This document shows, piece after piece, positions 4,776 through 10,609 of a stretch of 10,609 bases of DNA. Numbering within the stretch: position 1 is the first letter of the stretch; every line of letters starts with the position of its first letter. The DNA lies in contig CAVJHK010000057.1 in NCBI GenBank assembly GCA_963649295.1, positions 1 to 10,609 on the forward strand, given 5' to 3'. This DNA comes from RGIG3528 sp963649295. GTDB lineage: Bacteria; Bacillota; Clostridia; Lachnospirales; Lachnospiraceae. Under the pieces are notes generated by a model that worked only from the letters and a program-made list of their open reading frames with translations, did no database searches and had not been told where the DNA came from. Made by a program: the position numbers and the translations under genes.

Positions 4776-6041
4776 TCACTTTACCACAAGCGCAAGAGGC
4801 ATATTCCACGACGAATTCGCATAATAAAAAGTAACGCTGTTCATTAAATATTCCCCATTATAATACATGCAAGAGGAGCTTCCTCCGTCAAGATTTGCGG
4901 CATTAATTGCCCCATACTCGCACATTATTTCAATCAGATCGGATGCCGAAGCCCCAAGATGTCCGCTTGCGCCCCGTCCGTCGGTTACAAGTAAGAGTAA
5001 CGCGCCGTCCGCACGCTGTCCGATTGCCGTCCTCGGATTTAAGCCGCTGCCCATTCCGTTCATTTCACGCTTTTCACCGTTTACCATAAGTGTCACAAAA
5101 TGATTGTTTTTGTCACTCGCTTCTTCCTGAAAGCATACGGCATTATATATATTTTTGGTATTTACAAGCGTTTCGACATCAGTTTCAGTCATGCCGTCAA
5201 GATTTTCGATTCTCAAAATTCCTTCCCTTGTAAGCCCTATAAGCACAAGCCCCGTTGCCTCCGCAGGCTTGTTTCTCAAAATTTCTCCGTTACTTACTAT
5301 AACTCCGTAAGGCGTTCCGCCCGTATTTCCGGATTCGGCATAAAGTCCGCCGTTAATTCCCGCAACCGCTCCGGATTTTTTTACGAACTTATCAAGCGTG
5401 TCTCCTGTTTTCCCCCAAGGATACTTGGCAAAAACACTAAGCCTTGTCGGATCGTAAACAACCATCATCGTCGCATAAAACGTTCTGCCGGGAATTTCAT
5501 AAATATCTATTCCGTCGCCGTCGAGGTCGATTGACGCACCCGAATTTACGTCTGTATCCGTACTCCCGCCTGCGTCCGTATTCTCATCTGCATCCGTTTT
5601 CCCGTCCGCGCCCGTATTTCCGTCAGCACCTGTGTTTCCGTCAGAGCCTCCCGATTCACTGCTTTCCTGCTCGCCATTTCCCACAATCGTTCCGTCCTCG
5701 TTGATTTCCGTAATATGTTCCTTTTTGACAACCACGGGATTTATTTGAATCAGGCTTTCGTTCACTTCCGTATCCATTTTTTCCATGGAATTGGCATTTA
5801 CGATTTCCGTAATTTCTTCGTCGCTCAAATGCAGTCTCGCAACAAATTTGAGTTCACCCGTTTCAAGCAATGTGGTTACAAATGTATTTTGAACATAAGG
5901 TCTCTTACCGCTTGATGCCATTCCGCAAAATATATACAGAAGTATCAAAAGCCATATAAGAAAAGTCACCGCAAAAACAAGCACCTGCAGCAATACGGTA
6001 AACACGCTGTTATTTTTTAGTGTCATCATCTTTCTTTTCAT
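4776..6041 (-). CDS. membrane-anchored phosphodiester glycosidase (NAGPA family)
   Basis: A 421-residue protein. A hydrophobic N-terminal segment (about 13-40) anchors it in the membrane, with the rest outside. After a stem comes an acidic low-complexity spacer (about 130-170, D-G-N-T-G-A-D repeats) and D-L-D-G-D-G-I-D-I-Y-E (172-182), which resembles a calcium loop though the final Glu is one position early. The catalytic domain (about 185-421) has the family motifs G-I-N-G-G (228-232), N-P-R-T-A-I-G (335-341), T-D-G-R-G (353-357) and N-L-D-G-G-S-S (383-389). The mammalian relative NAGPA removes GlcNAc from a GlcNAc-1-phosphodiester; bacterial members are thought to act on sugar-phosphate linkages of surface polymers. 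The substrate here is inferred. The start lacks a clear ribosome binding site, and Met5 or Met6 are alternatives. Last gene of the surface cluster, 71 bp after its neighbour. Confidence 0.88.
   Translation of the reverse strand: MKRKMMTLKNNSVFTVLLQVLVFAVTFLIWLLILLYIFCGMASSGKRPYVQNTFVTTLLETGELKFVARLHLSDEEITEIVNANSMEKMDTEVNESLIQINPVVVKKEHITEINEDGTIVGNGEQESSESGGSDGNTGADGNTGADGKTDADENTDAGGSTDTDVNSGASIDLDGDGIDIYEIPGRTFYATMMVVYDPTRLSVFAKYPWGKTGDTLDKFVKKSGAVAGINGGLYAESGNTGGTPYGVIVSNGEILRNKPAEATGLVLIGLTREGILRIENLDGMTETDVETLVNTKNIYNAVCFQEEASDKNNHFVTLMVNGEKREMNGMGSGLNPRTAIGQRADGALLLLVTDGRGASGHLGASASDLIEIMCEYGAINAANLDGGSSSCMYYNGEYLMNSVTFYYANSSWNMPLALVVK
5532..5654 (-). repeat. repeat-encoded acidic spacer in the phosphodiester glycosidase
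   Basis: The DNA consists of imperfect short repeats (GTNTTTCCGTC and related units on the plus strand) encoding D-G-N-T-G-A-D-G-N-T-G-A-D-G and degenerate D/T/G repeats. It separates the membrane stem from the catalytic domain. Confidence 0.6.
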
Positions 6042-6112
6042 TTTTTGTATGTCTACATTTTTCTTTTTATTTGTTTTATGTCAATTATTTTTCTTTTCAC
6101 TTATTTTACTTT

Positions 6113-7444
6113 TTATTTTGTCACGATTGTCTCGACATCCGCCACATACCACACGGCATTTCCGCCCTCATCCTTTTTTCTCACATACCAAAGACGCTCA
6201 CTTGTCTCATCCTTTACCGTCTTATACCACTTCGAATTTGTCGTGCTCCATAAGTCAAGTTCTCTCACAAACGAAACATCACAGGTAAATATATCGTCCG
6301 AATATATAATAAAATTTGTAATATGAAAATCCGTAAGCTCGGCAACCGGCTTGTGCTTGCTCGTAAGCTTTATGTCGGGTCCGTATGCATATTCATACAT
6401 CTTTTCGTAATAATATGTGTCTTTCAGTAAAATTCCCTTTAAAAGACCGAATCCGTGATCCGTGGGATGCGAAATATAATATGTAAGTCCCTTTGTTGTC
6501 ATTCCTTCCGTATAAGGAATTTTGTTTCCTTCGGAGTCTTTAAAATAATATGTTGCCCCAAGGTCGTCCGTCATAAAATCACTCAAGACTTTGACATCAT
6601 CCTGTATTACTCTTGTAAGCGATATATTTTCGGGGAGCTTATCTGATACACCGGGCTCCGTCACCTTAAAGCATTTTTCTTCCCATTCGCATACAATAGC
6701 GTTTTTGTTATTGTCATATATTTTAATTTGAGGAGCATTTAAAGCATCAGGAAAAGTAAACGTAAGGAGCTTCGGCACACTTACATATTCGGCAATCGTC
6801 CGGAAAGCGGGATTGTCTATGCTTTCCGTTACAAACCCGGATATAANNNNNNNNNNNNNNNNNNNNNNNNNNNNNNNCGGATTTTCGTTAGCCTCATCCG
6901 GAAATTCACTCGCACCCTCAGGATTTTCCTTAGCCTCATTCGGAAATTCACTCGCACCCTCAGGATTTTCACTTCCTTCCGCCGCCAATAGCACTTCAAA
7001 ATTATCGGGTACAACCAAAGTATATGTATGAGTGATAAGTCTGTCTCCCGGCCTAAAGTCAGCCTTGTTTCCGTATGCGTCCGTGATTTTCAAGACAAAA
7101 TCTTTTGAATATGTTTCGATTATGACTTCCTTTTTTGAGATTCCGTCGCTTTCCGTCACCGTTTCCGTTATGGTTTCGTTATTTTCGGGATCGATATTCT
7201 CACAGGTGACACAAAAAGATATGGGAAAAGTATATTTAAATCTGTATTTTTCTATAATTTCAATTTTGGGCGTCAAGGTCGGCAGAGGTGTCGCGGTAGG
7301 TATAGGCGTGACACTCCGAAAAAATTCTTCCTGTTTTTTTTCATAATTGTCAAGGAATTTTTTTCCATAAACAAGCAGTGCCGGTCCCATAAGAACCAGC
7401 ATTGCAAGATAAATCATATATTTTTTTAAAAAAATCTTATTCAT
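6113..7444 (-). CDS. membrane-anchored extracellular protein of unknown function, interrupted by an assembly gap
   Basis: A frame of about 443 residues that stays open through the 31 Ns as placed. An N-terminal hydrophobic segment (about 9-26) is followed by a basic/acidic stem and a Pro-Thr spacer (T-P-I-P-T-A-T-P-L-P-T-L-T-P, 46-59), so the bulk is outside the cell. Residues about 62-155 look like a beta-rich domain (K-Y-R-F-K-Y-T-F-P-I-S-F-C-V-T). Then come two copies of a 14-residue repeat (N-P-E-G-A-S-E-F-P-x-E-A-x-E), the gap, and a C-terminal region of about 240 residues with several Trp/Tyr (L-W-Y-V-R-K-K-D, A-V-W-Y-V-A-D-V). I recognise no family. It starts 8 nt after the CHAP gene stop with no visible ribosome binding site, so translational coupling is likely. 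Its length and the residues at the gap are uncertain. Confidence 0.7.
   Translation of the reverse strand: MNKIFLKKYMIYLAMLVLMGPALLVYGKKFLDNYEKKQEEFFRSVTPIPTATPLPTLTPKIEIIEKYRFKYTFPISFCVTCENIDPENNETITETVTESDGISKKEVIIETYSKDFVLKITDAYGNKADFRPGDRLITHTYTLVVPDNFEVLLAAEGSENPEGASEFPNEAKENPEGASEFPDEANENPXXXXXXXXXXXISGFVTESIDNPAFRTIAEYVSVPKLLTFTFPDALNAPQIKIYDNNKNAIVCEWEEKCFKVTEPGVSDKLPENISLTRVIQDDVKVLSDFMTDDLGATYYFKDSEGNKIPYTEGMTTKGLTYYISHPTDHGFGLLKGILLKDTYYYEKMYEYAYGPDIKLTSKHKPVAELTDFHITNFIIYSDDIFTCDVSFVRELDLWSTTNSKWYKTVKDETSERLWYVRKKDEGGNAVWYVADVETIVTK
6847..6877. other. assembly gap (31 Ns)
   Basis: All bases are N. The gap directly adjoins a 42-bp tandem repeat, so the assembler probably failed on further copies of it. 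The real length is unknown. Confidence 0.98.
6879..6962 (-). repeat. 42-bp minisatellite inside the unknown surface protein gene
   Basis: Two full units (6879-6920 and 6921-6962) differ at two positions; a third begins at 6963 (GGATTTTC) and then diverges. Each unit encodes 14 residues in frame. The array runs into the N gap, so more units may exist. Confidence 0.9.
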
Positions 7445-7452
7445 TCAATTGT

Positions 7453-9192
7453 TTAGTCGTTTTTTCGGTTTGTATGATTTTTGTTATTTTTGTCTTTCTT
7501 TTTAATATACTTCACCAGTGGTATTTCGGCAACAATAGCAATACCCGCCACAATAAGCATCCACTTGTTGTTTTGCACAAAATCCGTCTTTGAAATTTCG
7601 ATTGCCGTATCCTTCACATCGATGCCGAACTGAATGATTTCGGGTAACGGTGTGGGTGTGGGCGTCGGTGTGGAAGTCGGTGTCGGTGTCGGCGTATTCG
7701 TGGGCGTGGGTGTGGGCGTCGGTGTGAAAGTCGGTGTCGGTGTATTTGTGGGAGTGGGAGTCGGTGACGGAATAAGCTTTAAATAATCCGTCGATACCCA
7801 GCCCTCTCCGACGCTTCCATCGTCAAGTACAACATTTTCCACTTTGGCCCAGTTCATGTTGTTGCCGCCCTTTACAAATACAGCAAAATCAAGCTTTGAG
7901 CCCTTGTTTAACATCGTAAGGATTTTTGAGCTCATCGTATATGATTCACGAACCAAAAGATGGTCGGTTTCCGTCACAACCATATATTCGCCTGCCTCAT
8001 ATTCAACGGCGGGCGCGGGTGTAGGCGTGCTGGTCGGAGCATAATTTGCAAGAAGAGTGGCATACTCCATCGCAATCCATCCCCATGTCTGGACATTGTT
8101 AAGTCCGTCGTTTGCTTCCGGCTGTTCGGTTACTGTCTCATTCCCCGAATTTGCGGAATTTGAAGACATAATATATCCCCAATGATGTCCGTTTTCGTTA
8201 TATACAAAATCGCGGATGCTTACCCATGACCCTGCCGAAAGCTTTGAAACACTCTCCGACTCCGTGCTTGTATCCGCACGAAGATTCAAATATGATCCGT
8301 CATCAACCGTAACCATATAAATTCCGGGCAGATAATTTGTGGGCACGGGACTTGCGGTCGGTCTTTGCGATACCGACGGTGTGGGAGTCGGTGTAACGTT
8401 TTTTTGCAATACCGCAAGCTCCGTATTTTCAATCTTGCCATAAAAAGTCGTATAATAATTCTTATATACATACGCCCAGTTTATCGTATGATATTTGTTT
8501 GCGAAGGAGCGCCACGAAAGTGCCTGAACCTCGCTTACATAACAGCGTTTCCCCCAGTTGCAGTCAACCACATATATTTTGCCTGCCGTATAATCAACAC
8601 CCAAAATAATTATGGAATGGTTATTATAATTGCATCTTACATGCGTTCCGGGATGAATCACATCCGCATAATCGGCAAACCATTTTTCGACATCTGCGGC
8701 TTCAAGGTCGTCTTCGCCCTCCGCCGGCTCCACACCTGGCAAATACGTAAACATATTTCTGTTTGAAATATTGTTTGCGCCAAACAATACCTGCTGAAAA
8801 AATATCGCATATCCCATACACTGTGTGGAACGCAAATCCACAAGTTCTCCTTCGATTGTAACATAGCGAAGACAGTTGCACGGGTCCGTAAGATTTCTTT
8901 CAACACACTGTATCTCCGGATGATTCGGGTGGCACTCGCATGCCGAGCCGTTTTTTGTAAAATAATTTCCCGGCCCGTAAAGCTCAAACGCATAATCGAT
9001 TCTTTGCGAAATATACTTGTCAACACTGAATTGTTCGCCGTAGCTCATGCTTTCCGCATCCGGATCAAAAATATCCGCAGAAAGCGTCGTTGCGGCATAG
9101 ACAGGAGACATTTTCAAAAAATTCGTGCATGTCAATATCTCAAAAAGCATTACCGTTATTAAAATTTTTGCTGTTGTACTTCTTTTTTTCAT
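7453..9192 (-). CDS. secreted, membrane-anchored CHAP-like cysteine hydrolase with two SH3b domains
   Basis: A 579-residue protein from the ATG at 9190-9192; an in-frame TTG at 9213 would add seven residues. A signal peptide ends near V-Y-A-A (31-34). A CHAP-like papain-fold domain follows: Cys125 in S-T-Q-C-M-G-Y-A, His192 in Y-N-N-H-S-I-I-I-L-G-V, Asp210 and Asn212 in V-V-D-C-N-W. The Cys-His-acid-Asn order and spacing fit CHAP amidases/endopeptidases that cut peptidoglycan. Before it is a Cys-rich segment (Cys85, 87, 96, 105, 107). SH3b domains lie at about 290-380 and 401-474, which in such enzymes bind the cell wall. A Thr-Pro spacer (476-516), a membrane segment (544-562) and a basic tail end the protein; no LPxTG motif is seen. 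I infer a wall hydrolase tethered at both the membrane and the wall. It follows the PIG-L gene by about 30 bp. No strong ribosome binding site is seen, so the start is uncertain. Confidence 0.82.
   Translation of the reverse strand: MKKRSTTAKILITVMLFEILTCTNFLKMSPVYAATTLSADIFDPDAESMSYGEQFSVDKYISQRIDYAFELYGPGNYFTKNGSACECHPNHPEIQCVERNLTDPCNCLRYVTIEGELVDLRSTQCMGYAIFFQQVLFGANNISNRNMFTYLPGVEPAEGEDDLEAADVEKWFADYADVIHPGTHVRCNYNNHSIIILGVDYTAGKIYVVDCNWGKRCYVSEVQALSWRSFANKYHTINWAYVYKNYYTTFYGKIENTELAVLQKNVTPTPTPSVSQRPTASPVPTNYLPGIYMVTVDDGSYLNLRADTSTESESVSKLSAGSWVSIRDFVYNENGHHWGYIMSSNSANSGNETVTEQPEANDGLNNVQTWGWIAMEYATLLANYAPTSTPTPAPAVEYEAGEYMVVTETDHLLVRESYTMSSKILTMLNKGSKLDFAVFVKGGNNMNWAKVENVVLDDGSVGEGWVSTDYLKLIPSPTPTPTNTPTPTFTPTPTPTPTNTPTPTPTSTPTPTPTPLPEIIQFGIDVKDTAIEISKTDFVQNNKWMLIVAGIAIVAEIPLVKYIKKKDKNNKNHTNRKND
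7645..7767 (-). repeat. Thr-Pro repeat region of the CHAP/SH3b protein
   Basis: Degenerate 6-bp units (GTCGGT, GTGGGC and variants on the plus strand) encode T-P-T-P runs with N-T-P, F-T-P and S-T-P interruptions. A larger, imperfect unit of about 54 bp occurs twice. It forms an extended spacer between the second SH3b domain and the C-terminal membrane segment. Confidence 0.85.
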
Positions 9193-9222
9193 CTTCAAAA
9201 TCAAACCGCTCAATAACTTTTT

Positions 9223-10609
9223 TTATTCATTTTTGTCACCAAAATATTTTAAAGCATATTTTAAGTTCCCAAATTTAAATCTTCCGAACAGTCTCTCACC
9301 GATAACGGCCGCACGTTTCAAGGCCGCATCACCTTCCTCATATAAGCGTGCCCTTTCAAGTGCTTCCTGTCTTTCCTGTTCTTCCTTTATGCGCCTTTGT
9401 TCGGCATAGGTCACAATACCGGTAAGAATATCGTTGTCGGTATCGGCTTCGGGATTTGGCGCACCCCCTTCAAAATATCCCGAGTCAAACACTTCTGCGT
9501 CTCCGTCCCCTAAGTACCTGCCGCACCATGTGTCCGCAATGACTGACTGCGCCATAGAATTAAGGAGATTAAATTCTCTTTCCGAAAGATTTTCAAACCC
9601 AAGTTCTATTGTAACATTTTCGGGATTATTTATACAGTGAAAATATGATTTTTTCACTTCCCATGTACCGTAGGTTTTTGACGAGTTAAAATAATAGCCT
9701 TCGTTTCCCGAATTCAGAATCGCATTCTCTGTGGCCTGTTTTAACATCTTGTGGACAAAATTCCCATATTCTCCGTCCTCATCATGTGTCACAATAACCT
9801 GCGCCTTAAAACGCCTTATACATTCCGTCACAAATTCGGTTACCTTGTCTTCCCCATAAAATTTTTCGGCCGTCGTTTCGTTTTTTAAAAGCTTATTGCG
9901 AAATTCACCGGTCACCGGATAATTTTTGATTCCGAGTGCCCAAAGCGCAGAAAGCTTTTCGTGTTCCTTTATTTCTTCATCAGTTGTGACATATTCGCAA
10001 AGATAAACCGCCTGTACCTCCGCCCGGTCAGCAATATCAAGAATCAAGCGCCCAAAATCAAGTGTTTCGTCCCCCGCATGTGCGATCAGCAAAAGCACAT
10101 CCGCATTCTCAAGCGTATCTTCCCACCTTTCCACAAAATCGGGCATTTCTCCGTCCGTAATCAAATATATTTCTTTGATTCCGCAATCGGATAAGAAGGT
10201 TATGGAGCATGAAAAATCCTTTTTTTTAGGCAAATTGCTTTCGGATGCTTCTGTGCCTAAGCTTTCCTCATGGGTTACATTTTCGGATGCAGGGTTTTCT
10301 TTTGCTTCGGAGGTATCCTTGTCACCGCTCAAATCGATATATTCATGCAAAAACTTACCGGTATAAGAATTTATTTTATCGTTGATTGTAATTTCATAGC
10401 TTTCGGGAATTTTTCCCGCTTCCCAGATTATATAAATTCCGGAAATTTGGGCTTTGGATGTCAATTTAAAGCTGTCGCCCTTTGTTGCCGAAATTCCTGT
10501 TTTGATATTTTTGTCATGCAAAGCAGACAATGTCACATCAAAATCGGCATCGTTATCTGTATCTGTATCTGTATCTGTATCTGTATCTGTATCTGTATCT
10601 GTTTCTGTA
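9223..10609 (-). CDS. PIG-L (LmbE-like) family deacetylase homologue, 5' end outside the window
   Basis: The frame is open to the right edge, so the N terminus is missing; a GTG at 10534-10536 lies inside the frame and is not a convincing start. Visible parts in order: a (Thr-Asp)n tract coded by a hexanucleotide repeat; a beta-rich N-terminal domain (I-S-G-I-Y-I-I-W-E-A-G-K); an acidic linker; then the PIG-L domain with L-L-L-I-A-H-A-G-D-E (10066-10095) and V-T-H-D-E-D-G-E-Y-G-N-F-V-H (9751-9792); and a charged, probably helical C-terminal tail. The family removes N-acetyl groups from GlcNAc-type sugars using zinc held by the His and second Asp of A-H-P-D-D-E plus a downstream His. Those ligands are kept, but the first Asp (general base) is Gly and the first His of the G-H-x-x-H motif is Asn, so activity is doubtful. 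First visible gene of the surface cluster. Confidence 0.85.
   Translation of the reverse strand, partial: TETDTDTDTDTDTDTDTDNDADFDVTLSALHDKNIKTGISATKGDSFKLTSKAQISGIYIIWEAGKIPESYEITINDKINSYTGKFLHEYIDLSGDKDTSEAKENPASENVTHEESLGTEASESNLPKKKDFSCSITFLSDCGIKEIYLITDGEMPDFVERWEDTLENADVLLLIAHAGDETLDFGRLILDIADRAEVQAVYLCEYVTTDEEIKEHEKLSALWALGIKNYPVTGEFRNKLLKNETTAEKFYGEDKVTEFVTECIRRFKAQVIVTHDEDGEYGNFVHKMLKQATENAILNSGNEGYYFNSSKTYGTWEVKKSYFHCINNPENVTIELGFENLSEREFNLLNSMAQSVIADTWCGRYLGDGDAEVFDSGYFEGGAPNPEADTDNDILTGIVTYAEQRRIKEEQERQEALERARLYEEGDAALKRAAVIGERLFGRFKFGNLKYALKYFGDKNE
10555..10602 (-). repeat. hexanucleotide tandem repeat, (ATCTGT)8, encoding Thr-Asp repeats
   Basis: Eight perfect ATCTGT units on the plus strand, then one TTCTGT variant at 10603-10608 and the window edge. 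On the coding strand it reads (ACA GAT)n in frame, giving an acidic (Thr-Asp)n spacer. The array may continue beyond the window. Unit gain or loss changes spacer length without shifting the frame. Confidence 0.95.

Noticed and set aside
6079..6084. TTGACA in the 71-bp gap before the phosphodiester glycosidase gene
   Set aside because: No acceptable -10 box lies 16-18 bp away; the gap is very AT-rich, so a chance match is likely.
6879..6962. 42-bp repeats as a CRISPR array
   Set aside because: The units are contiguous without spacers and are in frame inside a coding sequence.
7645..7767. LPxTG-type sorting signal at the end of the CHAP/SH3b protein
   Set aside because: The region reads T-P-T-P-L-P-E-I-I, with no LPxTG motif; the C-terminal hydrophobic segment and basic tail fit a plain membrane anchor.
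10534..10536. GTG as the start of the PIG-L gene
   Set aside because: The frame continues upstream through the Thr-Asp repeat to the window edge and no ribosome binding site precedes the GTG.
10555..10602. Hexanucleotide repeat as an on/off phase-variation switch
   Set aside because: A six-base unit never shifts the frame, so only spacer length can change.

Overview
The window looks like a chromosomal segment of a low-to-moderate GC Firmicute, most likely Clostridia and possibly Lachnospiraceae. The grounds are the rplM-rpsI pair behind a perfect sigma-A promoter, strong AGGAGG-type ribosome binding sites, AT-rich intergenic DNA, an ECF sigma/anti-sigma pair of the Clostridia type, and secreted proteins with Thr-Pro spacers and SH3b domains. 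The taxonomic call is inference. A run of 31 Ns at 6847-6877 shows that this is a draft scaffold.

Layout. Nearly everything is on the minus strand. At the left end a short, apparently frameshifted gene start (1-60) lies downstream of an SGNH/GDSL hydrolase gene (85-780). A divergent intergenic region with a promoter for each direction separates it from the only plus-strand gene, an EamA/DMT-type transporter (995-1855). This transporter gene converges on the ribosomal protein operon rplM-rpsI (2969 down to 2109). The convergent space (1856-2108) is unusual. It holds four hairpins and a perfect 42-bp direct repeat of the rpsI 3' end (last five codons, stop and terminator arm), which looks like an attachment-site scar or a duplication. 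Upstream of rplM are a perfect TTGACA-N17-TATAAT promoter, whose -35 box sits in the loop of a terminator hairpin, and an ECF sigma factor/membrane anti-sigma pair (4706 down to 3200). A TGAAAC-N16-CGTG sequence in front of the sigma gene is an ECF-type promoter, so the pair is probably autoregulated.

From 4776 to the right edge lies a four-gene, same-strand cluster of membrane-bound or exported proteins. In transcription order these are a PIG-L-family (LmbE-like) deacetylase homologue that runs off the window; a secreted CHAP-like cysteine hydrolase with two SH3b domains, a Thr-Pro spacer and a C-terminal membrane anchor; a membrane-anchored protein of unknown function with a 14-residue repeat interrupted by the assembly gap; and a membrane-anchored phosphodiester glycosidase (NAGPA family). 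The intergenic gaps are about 30, 8 and 71 bp, which suggests one transcription unit whose promoter is outside the window. The predicted activities (N-deacetylation of GlcNAc-type sugars, peptidoglycan hydrolysis, cleavage of sugar-1-phosphodiesters) suggest a system that builds or remodels a cell-surface glycan. Every protein in it has a low-complexity, DNA-repeat-encoded spacer. The deacetylase homologue has lost the catalytic Asp and a His of its motifs while keeping the metal ligands, so it may be non-catalytic. No tRNA, rRNA, CRISPR array, transposase or integrase gene was seen.
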